Below are positions 7,330 through 16,525 of a stretch of 64,000 nucleotides of DNA, in pieces; the stretch's first letter is position 1, and every line of letters starts with the position of its first letter. Below the pieces are notes generated by a model. It made no database searches. It was not told the DNA's origin and saw nothing but the letters and a program-made list of their open reading frames with translations. The position numbers and the translations under genes are program-made. Location of the stretch: contig NZ_JAXIVS010000021.1 in the NCBI RefSeq assembly GCF_034259325.1, positions 82,400 through 146,399 of the forward strand. Reading direction: 5' to 3'. The stretch comes from Hyalangium ruber (GTDB taxonomy: Bacteria; Myxococcota; Myxococcia; Myxococcales; Myxococcaceae).

Positions 7330-9408
7330 ATGCATTTCGCGCGTATCCCCTCAGTGTTGGCCCTGGTGTTGACCGCCTCCGTCTCATGGGCGGCGGATGA
7401 TCCCTTCCTCTGGCTCGAGGACGTGCAGGGCCAGAAGGCCCTCGAGTGGGTCGGTGCGCAAAACGCGCGCACACTGGCAGTGCTGGAGAAGGACACTCGC
7501 TTCGAGCCCTTCCGCACCCAGGCGCTGGAACTCCTCACCGCCAACGATCGCATCCCGAAGCCTCTCTTCCGGGCGGGCGGCGTGGACAACTTCTGGCAGG
7601 ACCGCCAGAACCCGCGCGGCCTGTGGCGGCACACGTCGCTCGACAGCTACCTGAGCCCGAGCCCCGAGTGGCAGACGGTGCTCGACATCGACGCGCTGGC
7701 CAAGGCCGAGGGCGGCAACTGGATCTTCAAGGGCGCTCAATGCCTGCCCCCCGAGGACCGGCTGTGCCTGGTGCGCCTCTCCAACGGCGGCAAGGACGCG
7801 GCCGAGGTGCGCGAGTTCGACGCCGTCTCGAAGACCTTCCTAAAGGACGGCTTCCAGATCCCCGAGGGCAAGCATTCCGCCACATGGCTCGACACGGACA
7901 CCCTGCTCGTCGGGCGGGATTGGGGCGGTGACACCCTTACCGAGTCCGGCTACCCCTACGTGCTCAAGCGCTGGAAGCGCGGAACGCCCCTGGAGCAGGC
8001 CACCGAGGTGTTCCGGGGAAAGAAGTCGGATGTGCGGGTCGGCCCCATCGAGCTGCGGGACGCCGAGGGCCGGCTCCAGGCGGTGCTCCTCACCCGTGGC
8101 ATCAACTTCTTCGAGGACGAATTCTTCCTGCTCACGGACGCGGCGCCCGTCCCGCTGGCCCTGCCAAAGAAGACGTCCTTCCAGACCTTCGTCGCGGGGC
8201 AGCTCATCTTCACCCTCCAGGAGGACTGGGGGCAGCTCAAGCAGGGGGCGGTGTTCGCCCTCGAGCTCGCCGCGCTGAAGGCGAACCCCGCCCAGCTGAA
8301 GCCGACGCTGCTGCTCCAGCCCGGGCCTCGCCAGGCCATCGAGAGCGTGGCGGGGACGCGCAACAAGCTCGTCGTCAACGTGTACGAGGACGTGAAGGGC
8401 GCCACCGATGTCTACACCTGGGCCAAGGGCCGCTGGAGCCACAAGCGCCTCGCGTTGCCCAAGAACGCCTCGGTCGGCATCGTCGCGGCTTCCTCGGCGC
8501 ATGACCGGCTGTTCGTGGAGTCCCAGGGGTTCCTCGAGCCGACGACGCTGTGGCTCGCGGATGCCGCGGCCACCACCGTGAAGAAGGCCAAGGCCCTGCC
8601 CGCGCGCTTCCAGGCGTCGACCCACAAGGTCGAGCAGTTCTGGACCCCGTCCAAGGACGGCACCCGGGTGCCCTACTTCGTCGTCCGGCCCAAGGCCCAG
8701 AAGCCCACGGGCGCCGCGCCGGCCATCGTCTACGGCTATGGCGGCTTCCAGGTCTCCAAGCCGCCCGTCTACCTGCCCGAGGTGGGCAAGCTCTGGCTGG
8801 AGCACGGCGGCGTCTATGTCATCGCCAACATCCGCGGCGGCGGCGAGTTCGGCCCCCGCTGGCACCAGTCGGTGCTGCGCGAGAACCGGCAGAAGTCCTT
8901 CGATGACTTCGCCGCCGTCGTCGAGGACCTGGTGCGCCGGAAGATCAGCTCGCCGCGCCGCATCGGCATCTATGGACGCTCCAACGGAGGTGTGCTCACC
9001 AGCGTGTCGATGACGCAGCACCCCGAGCTCTTCAACGCGGTGGTCATCGAGAGCCCGCTCATCGACATGATGCGCTACACGAAGCTGCCGGCGGGCGCGT
9101 CCTGGGTCAGCGAGTACGGCAACCCCGAGGTGCCCGAGGAGGCGGCGTTCATCTCGAAGTACTCCGCCTACCAGAACCTCAAGGAGGGCGTGCGCTACCC
9201 CAAGCCGTACATCACCACCAACACGAAGGATGACCGCGTCCACCCCGGCCACGCGCGCAAGTTCGCGGCGCGGCTCGAGGCCATGGGGCTGCCGTACCTC
9301 TATTACGAGAACACCGACGGCGGTCACTCCAACGATGCCGACCCGGTGATGAACGCGCGGCGGTGGGCGCTGCACTATGTTTACTTGGCGCAGCAGCTGA
9401 TGGACTGA
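7330..9408 (+). CDS. Secreted prolyl oligopeptidase-family serine peptidase
   Basis: A 692-residue S9A-type peptidase with a signal peptide (MHFARIPSVLALVLTASVSWA). The N-terminal part DDPFLWLEDVQGQKALEWV is the usual start of prolyl oligopeptidases, followed by a beta-propeller and an alpha/beta hydrolase domain. The triad is readable: Ser551 in GRSNGG, Asp in TKDDRVHPGH (634/635) and His666 in TDGGHS. The family cleaves after proline in short peptides. The signal peptide indicates periplasmic or extracellular action, consistent with a predatory or proteolytic lifestyle. The ATG at 7330 has GAGGGG directly upstream; longer in-frame starts would add non-signal sequence. The GGT lipoprotein gene follows 38 bases later. 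Confidence 0.93.
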   Translation: MHFARIPSVLALVLTASVSWAADDPFLWLEDVQGQKALEWVGAQNARTLAVLEKDTRFEPFRTQALELLTANDRIPKPLFRAGGVDNFWQDRQNPRGLWRHTSLDSYLSPSPEWQTVLDIDALAKAEGGNWIFKGAQCLPPEDRLCLVRLSNGGKDAAEVREFDAVSKTFLKDGFQIPEGKHSATWLDTDTLLVGRDWGGDTLTESGYPYVLKRWKRGTPLEQATEVFRGKKSDVRVGPIELRDAEGRLQAVLLTRGINFFEDEFFLLTDAAPVPLALPKKTSFQTFVAGQLIFTLQEDWGQLKQGAVFALELAALKANPAQLKPTLLLQPGPRQAIESVAGTRNKLVVNVYEDVKGATDVYTWAKGRWSHKRLALPKNASVGIVAASSAHDRLFVESQGFLEPTTLWLADAAATTVKKAKALPARFQASTHKVEQFWTPSKDGTRVPYFVVRPKAQKPTGAAPAIVYGYGGFQVSKPPVYLPEVGKLWLEHGGVYVIANIRGGGEFGPRWHQSVLRENRQKSFDDFAAVVEDLVRRKISSPRRIGIYGRSNGGVLTSVSMTQHPELFNAVVIESPLIDMMRYTKLPAGASWVSEYGNPEVPEEAAFISKYSAYQNLKEGVRYPKPYITTNTKDDRVHPGHARKFAARLEAMGLPYLYYENTDGGHSNDADPVMNARRWALHYVYLAQQLMD

Positions 9409-9446
9409 GCCGCCGCGAAGGGCTCGGTTCCGGTAGGGTGCGGAGC

Positions 9447-11270
9447 ATGCGCAGACTCCTCATCGCCGCGTGTACCGGGCTGCTGCTCGTTGCCAGCTGC
9501 AGCCACGACAAGGCGGCCTCCGGTGCTACCTCCGCCACCGCGTTCCAGCCCCAAGCCACTGGGCGCGGCGGCGCGGCGGCGACGATCGATGTGCGCGCCA
9601 CCGCGGCGGCCATCGAGATCCTCAAGGATGGAGGCAATGCCGTCGACGCGGCCGTCGCCGCCGCGGGCGTGCTCAGCGTGACGGACCTCTACTCCTGCGG
9701 CATTGGCGGGGGTGGGTTGATGGTCATCTACCTGGCCGGCGAGCAGCGCGTCGTCACCGTGGAGCACCGCGAGGCCGCTCCCCGCCAGCTCCGCCGGGAG
9801 CTCTTCTATGAGGCGGGTGTGCCCATCCCCACGCTCGAGGTGATGACCAGCGGCCTTTCGGCCGGAGTGCCCGGCATGGTGCGGGGCTGGGAGACCGCCC
9901 TGGCGCGTTACGGTACCCGCGGGCTCAAAGAGGTGCTCCAGCCGGGCATCCGCGTCGCTGAGCAGGGCTTCGAGGTGGACCCGTTCTTCTTCGACCAGAC
10001 CACGCGCAACGCCGAGCGCTTCAAGCTGTTCACCAGCTCGGCCAGCCTCTTCCTGCCCGCCCAGGGCCAACCCCTCCCTGTCGGTGCCACCTTCACCAAC
10101 CCGGGCATGGCGAAGACGTACCGGCTGGTGGCCCAGGGCGGCAGCCAGGCCTTCTACCGAGGCGAGCTCGCACGGGCCATCGTGGAGACGGTGACTCGGC
10201 CTCCCATGTCGCCCGGGGCCGCGCACCCGGTCCGCGCGGGGGTGATGAAGCTGTCGGACCTGGCGGACTACGAGGCGCGCATCCGCGAGCCGGTAAAGAG
10301 CACCTACCGGGGCTACACGCTCTACGGCATGGGCGCGCCCACCAGTGGAGGGCTCACGCTGGGCCTGGCCCTGAACATCCTGGAGGCAACGTCGCCGGCC
10401 TCGCCGAACCGGGCGGAGATGCTCCACCGCTACCTCGAAGCCTCGCGTCTGGCCTTCGCGGACCGCAACGCCTACGTGGCCGACCCGGAGTACGTGGACG
10501 TGCCCGTGGCGGGGCTGCTCTCCAAGGAGTATGCGGCCGAGCGGAGCAAGGCGCTCGATCCGGCGAAGGCGGCTCCGGGCGCGGCGCGCGCGGGCAATCC
10601 GTTCGCGTATCAGCAGGACCCCAGCACCCTTCCGCCCCTCGCGCAGCGCCTGCCGGCGCTCCCGCCCTCGGTGCTGGACGTGCCCCACCGGGAGACCACG
10701 CACATCACCACTGCGGACAAGGCGGGCAACATCGTCGCGTACACGTGCACCATCGAGGCGGAAGGCGGCAGCGGCATCGTGGTGCCCGGCTACGGCTTCC
10801 TGCTCAACAACGAGATGACGGACTTCGACGTGCCACCGAGTCCTGCCACGCCCCACGCCAACATCCCCGAGGCCGGCAAGCGGCCGCGCAGCAGCATGAC
10901 CCCGACGTTGGTGTTCAAGGACGGCGTGCCAGTTCTCGCGCTCGGGAGCCCCGGTGGCAGCAGCATCATCACCACGGTGCTGCAGACGCTCGTCTACCAC
11001 CTGGATCTCCACATGCCTCTGCTGGAGGCGGTGGCGGCGCCGCGCGTCTCCCAGAGCAACGTGCCGGATGGGAAGAGCCATGCCGAACCGGAGTTCATCG
11101 CCTCCCCCGAGGCAGCGGCGCTCCAGGCGAAGGGGCACACCTTCACGGAGGCGAACCCCATCGGCGCGCTCACCGCCATCCGCTTCAACCCGGACGGCAC
11201 CCTCACCGCCGTGGCCGAGCCCCAACGCCGCGGGGGAGGCAGCGCCATGGTGGTCGAGCCGGTGCGCTGA
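9447..11270 (+). CDS. ggt: Gamma-glutamyltransferase lipoprotein
   Basis: A 607-residue Ntn-hydrolase. The N-terminus MRRLLIAACTGLLLVASC is a lipoprotein signal with the lipid-bearing Cys followed by SHDK. The proenzyme should cleave itself before the catalytic threonine in ETTHITTADKAGN (Thr417), the same TTH motif used in E. coli GGT. The large subunit starts with the normal DGGNAVDAAVAAAGVLSV motif and the small subunit has PRSSMTPTLVF and GSPGGSSI. GGT hydrolyses or transfers the gamma-glutamyl group of glutathione in the periplasm. ATG at 9447 chosen over upstream in-frame codons because it gives the lipobox. It follows the secreted peptidase on the same strand and both may serve nutrient peptide use. 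Confidence 0.92.
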   Translation: MRRLLIAACTGLLLVASCSHDKAASGATSATAFQPQATGRGGAAATIDVRATAAAIEILKDGGNAVDAAVAAAGVLSVTDLYSCGIGGGGLMVIYLAGEQRVVTVEHREAAPRQLRRELFYEAGVPIPTLEVMTSGLSAGVPGMVRGWETALARYGTRGLKEVLQPGIRVAEQGFEVDPFFFDQTTRNAERFKLFTSSASLFLPAQGQPLPVGATFTNPGMAKTYRLVAQGGSQAFYRGELARAIVETVTRPPMSPGAAHPVRAGVMKLSDLADYEARIREPVKSTYRGYTLYGMGAPTSGGLTLGLALNILEATSPASPNRAEMLHRYLEASRLAFADRNAYVADPEYVDVPVAGLLSKEYAAERSKALDPAKAAPGAARAGNPFAYQQDPSTLPPLAQRLPALPPSVLDVPHRETTHITTADKAGNIVAYTCTIEAEGGSGIVVPGYGFLLNNEMTDFDVPPSPATPHANIPEAGKRPRSSMTPTLVFKDGVPVLALGSPGGSSIITTVLQTLVYHLDLHMPLLEAVAAPRVSQSNVPDGKSHAEPEFIASPEAAALQAKGHTFTEANPIGALTAIRFNPDGTLTAVAEPQRRGGGSAMVVEPVR

Positions 11271-11289
11271 AGCCTCGACGGGCCCCGCC

Positions 11290-11892
11290 TTAATCGCGAG
11301 TCACCAGCACCCCTTCCCGGTGACTCGCCACCTGTCGATAGAAGGCTTGCAGGCCGCGAAAGGCCTCCACCGTCCAGCCCCACTCGTCCTCGCCCGCGCG
11401 GTCCGCCCAGAACTTGTAGACGGCCTGCGCCTCCATCCGCGCGGGCTCCCACGTCCGACGCAGGTCCTCTTCGGTCATGGGGCCCAAGTGCTCCGCGATG
11501 ACCTGGACGATCTCCGGACGGGAGTAGCGCAGGGGGATTCCCTGTCCCCCGGCGAGGTGACTGGCCAACGCGGCGGCGCCTCGGAGGGCGTGCGTACCCC
11601 AGTCGTCTCTGTCGAAGTGGCCCTCCCGGCGTGCCTCGGACAGCAGGTAATGGAGCACGTCCCACCGGGGCCCCACGTCGAACCTGCGCCGCTCCAGCCC
11701 TGAGTGGGTTTCACACAGCTTCGACAACTCCCGCGCGCACTCCGCCCAGGCCCCTCCCCACTTCAACCATTGGGGGTTCCCCGGTATCCAGTTGGCCACG
11801 CTGAAGGGCTCTGCGAACGCGGGGTCCCGGATGGCCCGGGCCAGCAACTCACAGCCCTCCGGAAGGGCCTGGTACAAGCCCTCGATTCCCAC
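11290..11892 (-). CDS. DUF1877 (YfbM-like) protein
   Basis: A 200-residue soluble protein starting at a GTG (11892). It begins MGIEGLYQALPE, has GPRWDVLHYLLS in the middle and ends with a helical stretch including EDEWGWTVEAFRGLQAFYRQVA. The MGxxG start, the RWDxLHxLL motif and the C-terminal Tyr-rich helix match the DUF1877/YfbM family, whose function is not known. The stop codon of the MshEN-domain gene lies four bases upstream, so the two genes are probably cotranscribed and translationally linked. No signal peptide or membrane segment. Confidence 0.75.
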   Translation of the reverse strand: MGIEGLYQALPEGCELLARAIRDPAFAEPFSVANWIPGNPQWLKWGGAWAECARELSKLCETHSGLERRRFDVGPRWDVLHYLLSEARREGHFDRDDWGTHALRGAAALASHLAGGQGIPLRYSRPEIVQVIAEHLGPMTEEDLRRTWEPARMEAQAVYKFWADRAGEDEWGWTVEAFRGLQAFYRQVASHREGVLVTRD

Positions 11893-11896
11893 GGGT

Positions 11897-13567
11897 TCAG
11901 GCGCTCTTGCGGCGGCGAATCATCGCCTCGTACGAGCGGCCCACGCTCTGCGCCAGGATGAGCAGCTCGCCCACGTCCGGCGGCGTGAGCTGGTCCGGGC
12001 CGTTGTCGAGGTACAGCAGATGCACCACCTTGCCGCGCACCAGCAGCGGGAGGATGACCGACGTCTTCGGGTAGGTCGGCTCGGGCTGCTTGTCCGCCCC
12101 CAGCAACCGGTAGAAGACGTTCATCGCCGTGTCCCGGCGGACCGGGCCCACGTAGTGCGAGCGCGTGTCCCGCACCAGCCGGAAGGTGTTCTGCGGGCGC
12201 AGCGCGACACCAATCCGCCGCACCGCGGCATCGCGCACCCCGCGCCCCATGCCGTGCCAGCCCGTCACGAGGCTGCCCTGCACGGACAGCAGCAGGCACC
12301 GGCGCCACTTGCCCACCGCGAAGCGCAGCACCGTGGTGGCCACATCCTCGCGGTCCAGGCTCTTGGCGAGCTGCGCCTGGGCATCGGCGAAGGTGAGCGG
12401 CTTGAGAGCCGCCGGCTTGGCCACGCCCGGACGACGGGCGGCGACCTTCCCAGGCGCGGCGGCGGGCCTCGCGGCCTGAGGCCCCTGCGCCTGCGGAGGC
12501 GGAGCGACCGGCGGAACCACCGGGGCCACGGGGGGCAGCGCGGGCGCGGCCGGGGGCGGCCGGGCCTGGGCGTTTTCCGTCGGTACGGGGATGAAGCTCG
12601 CGGTGGGCCGGCGCGCCGGCGGCTCCACCGGCGCGGGGATGAAGGGAAGCTCCTGGGGAACCTCCGGCTGCGCCACCGGGGGAGGCGCATACGGCGCCAC
12701 CGGCTGTTCCACCGGCGGCAACGAATAGTCCGGCACGGGCTGCTGGGCGACCGCCTGCATCGCCTCCGCGTAGGCCTCGGGCGCGCTCGGCACCGCCCAC
12801 ATCTGCATCGTCGGACGCGCGGGAGGAGCCTCCGGCGGGGGCGCGTACACCTCGGGGGGCGCCTCCTCCACCACCTCGCCGGTGATGACCTCTTCCTCCA
12901 GCTCCTCGGCCACCACCTCGCCGGTGATGATCTCCTCTTCCTCCTCGAGGAGCTGCATCAGCGAGTCGGACCGCGCGCCGCCCGTGAGCGCCTGGGCGTA
13001 GACCGACTGGAACTCCTCCTCGCTGATGAGCTCCGTCGACTTGTTGGAGGACCGGGACACCTCTCCCGAAGCTCCCAGCGACTCCAGCTTCTGGAGCGGC
13101 TGGGGCTTGGGCTTCTGCATGGCGTTCATGTCGATGGCCCGCAGGGGCCTGAACGCCTTGCAGTAGCGGCGCAACAGCTGGTGCATCCGGAACTCGGGGA
13201 TGACCACCGGCACCACGCGCTTGCCCGTCTGGAACCCGAGCGAATCCAGCATCGTGTAGTCCGTCGGGTTCATCACCGCGAGGCTCAGCCGCGTGGCATC
13301 CACCCGCATCGGCAGGTAGTCCCGGTTGTCCGCGTCGTTGAGGTCCACCAGCGCCAGGGCCTGCGCGTCTGGCTTCATCTCCCCGCTGGCGTGCGCACAC
13401 CCGTGCAGCTTGCCCAGCATGCGCGCCAGGTCCGGCTCCGCGATCAGCCCCAACTCCAGCAGGTTCGTCCCCAGCCGCCCGCCGTGGACGACCTGGGACT
13501 CCAACGCCTCCTCCAGCGCCTGGGGCGTAATCAGCTTCTCGCGGATGAGCAGTTCCCCAAGGCGCAT
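11897..13567 (-). CDS. MshEN (GspE N-terminal) domain protein with C-terminal GAF-like domain
   Basis: A 556-residue cytoplasmic protein. Residues 1-55 form an MshEN/T2SSE_N module: MRLGELLIREKLITPQALEEAL, then a second RLGTNLLELGLI repeat. This two-part RLGxxL...L...Q pattern is the c-di-GMP-binding signature in MshE-type ATPases. No ATPase domain follows. Instead there is a long Pro/Ala-rich low-complexity region (about 200-385) and a C-terminal GAF-like region (about 400-550) with FAVGKWRRCLLLSV and LPLLVRGKVVHLLYLDNGP. Such proteins are frequent in myxobacteria and are likely signalling adaptors rather than secretion ATPases. The function is an inference from domains only. Confidence 0.8.
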   Translation of the reverse strand: MRLGELLIREKLITPQALEEALESQVVHGGRLGTNLLELGLIAEPDLARMLGKLHGCAHASGEMKPDAQALALVDLNDADNRDYLPMRVDATRLSLAVMNPTDYTMLDSLGFQTGKRVVPVVIPEFRMHQLLRRYCKAFRPLRAIDMNAMQKPKPQPLQKLESLGASGEVSRSSNKSTELISEEEFQSVYAQALTGGARSDSLMQLLEEEEEIITGEVVAEELEEEVITGEVVEEAPPEVYAPPPEAPPARPTMQMWAVPSAPEAYAEAMQAVAQQPVPDYSLPPVEQPVAPYAPPPVAQPEVPQELPFIPAPVEPPARRPTASFIPVPTENAQARPPPAAPALPPVAPVVPPVAPPPQAQGPQAARPAAAPGKVAARRPGVAKPAALKPLTFADAQAQLAKSLDREDVATTVLRFAVGKWRRCLLLSVQGSLVTGWHGMGRGVRDAAVRRIGVALRPQNTFRLVRDTRSHYVGPVRRDTAMNVFYRLLGADKQPEPTYPKTSVILPLLVRGKVVHLLYLDNGPDQLTPPDVGELLILAQSVGRSYEAMIRRRKSA

Positions 13568-13641
13568 GTCCTTGCTTGATACCCGTGGCGGCGCATCTTC
13601 CGCAAGGCTACCCGTGGCGACGGGTGACTTCCGTCCTCCGT

Positions 13642-14028
13642 TCAGTCCTCCGGATGATGACTGAGCGCCACCCGATTGCCCTCCGGGTCCCGGACATAGA
13701 TGGTCCAGCGCGTCTCATGGTCCAGGGGCACCTGGGCACGGGCGAAGGCCTCCACCGCCTGGGCCCGCGCGGACCGGGGGATGCGGAAGGCCAGCATCAG
13801 CAACCCCGGCCGCTCGTGGCGGAAGGGGCTCTCCTCCAGAGCGCCGGAGACCGCCTCGATGGCCAGGAAGGCGCCCCCGGGCACGCCTACCCAGATGCTC
13901 CGCAGGGAGCCGTCCGGGCGGTGGTGCCGGACCAGCTCGGGAAAGCCCAACAGGTCCCGGTAGAAGGCGGTCACCCGCTCCACGTCCCGCGCCTGGAGTG
14001 CGACATGGTGGAAGCCCTGAACGTCCAT
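13642..14028 (-). CDS. VOC-family (glyoxalase/bleomycin resistance-like) protein
   Basis: A 128-residue single-module vicinal oxygen chelate protein. It begins MDVQGFHHVALQARDVERVTAFYRDLLG, the usual beta-alpha-beta start with the metal-binding His, and ends with YVRDPEGNRVALSHHPED, the DPEGN signature that precedes the second half of the site. Family members include glyoxalase I, dioxygenases and antibiotic-binding proteins; the substrate cannot be told. The ATG at 14028 is preferred over an upstream extension whose composition looks non-coding. It diverges from the receiver-DUF4388 gene with only 28 bases between the starts, and it precedes the MshEN gene by 74 bases on the same strand. Confidence 0.85.
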   Translation of the reverse strand: MDVQGFHHVALQARDVERVTAFYRDLLGFPELVRHHRPDGSLRSIWVGVPGGAFLAIEAVSGALEESPFRHERPGLLMLAFRIPRSARAQAVEAFARAQVPLDHETRWTIYVRDPEGNRVALSHHPED

Positions 14029-14056
14029 GAGGCGGATGCTATGGTGTCCACCCCCC

Positions 14057-15565
14057 ATGGCGCGACTGCTCATCGTCGAGGACAACCCCGAACTCGCCTC
14101 CCTGATGGTGGCGGCGGCCCAGAGCCGCGGTCACTCTGCTCAGGCTGCCCTGACAGGCGAGGATGCGGTCGCCCTGCTGCGCCCTGGGGCGTTCGACGCA
14201 GTGGTGGTGGACCTGCTGCTGCCCGACATGCGCGGCACCGAGCTGCTCACCACCCTGGTGCCCTACGGCATCCCCGCCATCGCCATCAGCGGTGTATTCA
14301 AGGGTGACCGTCTGGCCCGGGAGGCCACCAGCCTCTACGGCGCCCGGGCCTTCTTCGAGAAGCCCTTCGAGCTGGACGCCCTGCTGGATGCGCTGGAGCA
14401 GAAGTGCGGGCTGCCCTCCACCGCCAGGCCCCCTCCCCCTCCTCGCGAGGCCCAGGAGGAGGACGCCATCCTCGAGCTGATGGAGCTGCTGCCCGAGGAC
14501 GAGGAGGTGGAAGAGGCCACCCAGCCCGCCATCACCCCCATCACCGAGAGCGACGCCGAGGACGAGGACGCGCCGTCCCCGCCCCCTCCTCCGGACAGCG
14601 AGGACCTGTCCGTGGATGCGGTGTTGGGACAGGCCGAGGCGCTCATGGGCCTGGCCGACCTGGCCGAGGCGGCCACCCCCTCCGGCACCGAGCCCCCCGT
14701 GCCCGACGAGCCGCCCGAGCCGGAGATCTTCCTGCCCTTCGGGGAGCGCGAGAAGGTGTGGGCCAAGGGCCACAAGCAGGAGGCCTCGGAGCTGCCCCGC
14801 GTGGGCCGCCGCGCCCTGCCGGAGTGGACGCTGGAGGGGGAGATCAAGGAGTCCACCATCCCCCGGCTCCTCAACGCCTATTACGAGGCGCGCCACCACG
14901 GCGAGCTCAAGCTCAAGCAGAGCCAGGTCCTCAAGGTCGTCTACTTCGAGGCGGGCCAGCCCGTGTATGCCGCGTCCAACCTGGCCCACGAGCGCTTCGC
15001 CCGCTTCTGCGCGCGCCGGGGCGTGATGTCCGACTCCGACATGCAGGCCGTGACGGCGCTCTCGAAGGAGGAGGGCCTGCGCACCGGAGACGCGATGATG
15101 CGCCTGGGCCTGCTCACCGCCGACAAGCGCCGCGCGCTCGTCGAGGAGCAGGTGAAGGAGATCATCTGGTCCACCTTCGGCTGGACCACCGGCGGCTATG
15201 GCTTCAGCCCCATGCGGCTGCAGCGCGCGGGGCTGGTGAAGCTGTCCATCTTCCCGGGCGATCTCATCCTCGAGGGCGTGCTCAAGCTGGAGACGCTGGT
15301 GGCGCTGCGGCAGAAGATGCCTCGCACGCGCCGGCTCTTTCCGAGGGCCGATCCGCCCTACGGGCTGCACGAGCTGAAGCTGGGCGGCCCCCAGGCCCTG
15401 CTGCTGGCCTACGCGGACGGGACGAAGACGGTGGAGGACCTCATCACCCTCACCGACCTCTCCGAGCGCGAGACGCTGGCCACGCTCCGGGGCCTGGAGC
15501 TGATGGGAATCCTCGAGGAGCGGCGAGAGGAGCCCAGCCGGCGCCGCATCACCTTCGGGCTCTGA
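14057..15565 (+). CDS. Response regulator with C-terminal DUF4388 (PATAN) domain
   Basis: A 502-residue protein. Residues 1-120 are a receiver domain (IVEDNPE, phospho-acceptor Asp52 in VVVDLLLPDMRG, Lys near 101 in EKPFE). An acidic Pro/Glu/Asp-rich linker runs to about 235. The C-terminal half matches DUF4388/PATAN: LEGEIKESTIPRLLNAYY, GELKLKQSQVLKVVYFEAGQPVYAASN, then helices with GDAMMRLGLLTADKRRALVEEQ. This combination is common in myxobacteria and deltaproteobacteria, where DUF4388 acts as a protein-interaction output rather than DNA binding. The start at 14057 removes a short spurious upstream extension. The receiver appears fully functional. Confidence 0.87.
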   Translation: MARLLIVEDNPELASLMVAAAQSRGHSAQAALTGEDAVALLRPGAFDAVVVDLLLPDMRGTELLTTLVPYGIPAIAISGVFKGDRLAREATSLYGARAFFEKPFELDALLDALEQKCGLPSTARPPPPPREAQEEDAILELMELLPEDEEVEEATQPAITPITESDAEDEDAPSPPPPPDSEDLSVDAVLGQAEALMGLADLAEAATPSGTEPPVPDEPPEPEIFLPFGEREKVWAKGHKQEASELPRVGRRALPEWTLEGEIKESTIPRLLNAYYEARHHGELKLKQSQVLKVVYFEAGQPVYAASNLAHERFARFCARRGVMSDSDMQAVTALSKEEGLRTGDAMMRLGLLTADKRRALVEEQVKEIIWSTFGWTTGGYGFSPMRLQRAGLVKLSIFPGDLILEGVLKLETLVALRQKMPRTRRLFPRADPPYGLHELKLGGPQALLLAYADGTKTVEDLITLTDLSERETLATLRGLELMGILEERREEPSRRRITFGL

Positions 15566-15575
15566 GCCACGCGGC

Positions 15576-16484
15576 TCAGCGGCGGCGCCGGGCCGCCAGC
15601 CAGAGCACGAGCGCCCCGAGCAGCGGCACGGTCGGAGCGGCGCCACAGCCGCCCTTGGAGGGCGCGGGCTCCTCCTCCTTGGGAGGGTTTACCCCGCCGT
15701 CGGTACCTCCCGGCGTCCCCGCATCCGGTGGGCTCTGAATGGCACACCCGGGCGTGGGCTGCCCCCGCGGGTAGAGCTCACAGAGCCCCTGGAGCGTGCC
15801 GGGATCGATGACGCGCTTCTGGGTATCCCCCCAGTCCAGGCGGCGCGCCATCGTCGAATCCAGGCGATCCACCAGGGCGAACCCGAGCGCCTCGCCGATG
15901 GACCGCGTCATCAGGCTCTGGACGTCTCCAGAGACACAATCGGGAGCGTGGGTCCCTGGCGCGCACGGAGGACTGTCCACCGTGCTGAGCGTGCCATTGC
16001 TGCTATTGAGCGCGATGTGGGCGCCGACGATCTCCCCGGTGGTGTACCTGAACGTCGCCGACGCGTTGACGACTTCGTCCGAGCCGAAGGCCCAACAGCC
16101 GTACTCATCGACACAGGGCTCGTGGGGATTGCAGACCTGTCCCTCGGGGACGACGTCGCGGCACAAGCGCGGGCGGATGATGATCAGGGCTCTGCCGTCA
16201 CCGAAGGTCAACGTTCCATCCGTCACATCCGCCGTCTGCTCGAACACGAGGTCCGAGCAGGAACTGGCGGCCTGGCGCCAGGTGTTGACCGCAGCCTGGA
16301 TCGCGGCTCGCTCCTCCGGGGTGGGATGGCCCGGGGACGTGGCCACGGCATAGGTGAACGTCCGCGAGGGCCGACAGAGGAGCAGCCCGTCGATTCGCGC
16401 GCGTTCGTAGGCCTGGGCCTGAGCGTTGGAGGCAAGGAGCCAGAGGAAGAGCGAGGCGAGGAGCGACGGGCGGATCGAGGCCAT
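15576..16484 (-). CDS. MYXO-CTERM protein, degenerate zincin-like
   Basis: A 302-residue exported protein. It has a signal peptide (SLLASLFLWLLASNAQAQA) and a C-terminal MYXO-CTERM tail: Pro/Glu-rich spacer, GGCGAAPTVPLLGALVLWLAARRRR, meaning a Cys-containing motif, a membrane helix and a basic end. The middle resembles myxobacterial matrixin-like proteins: TFTYAVATSPGHPTPEERAA, then TWRQAASSCSDLVFEQ, then GEIVGAHIALNSS. Where the HExxHxxGxxH zinc motif should be, it reads SIGEALGFALVDRLDS, so the zinc-binding histidines are gone. It is probably a non-catalytic surface-anchored relative of a protease. Six Cys in the central part may form disulfides. Confidence 0.8.
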   Translation of the reverse strand: MASIRPSLLASLFLWLLASNAQAQAYERARIDGLLLCRPSRTFTYAVATSPGHPTPEERAAIQAAVNTWRQAASSCSDLVFEQTADVTDGTLTFGDGRALIIIRPRLCRDVVPEGQVCNPHEPCVDEYGCWAFGSDEVVNASATFRYTTGEIVGAHIALNSSNGTLSTVDSPPCAPGTHAPDCVSGDVQSLMTRSIGEALGFALVDRLDSTMARRLDWGDTQKRVIDPGTLQGLCELYPRGQPTPGCAIQSPPDAGTPGGTDGGVNPPKEEEPAPSKGGCGAAPTVPLLGALVLWLAARRRR

Positions 16485-16525
16485 GACCCGCCCATGGTAC
16501 CAGCGCCCCCGACCCCAGCGCTCCG

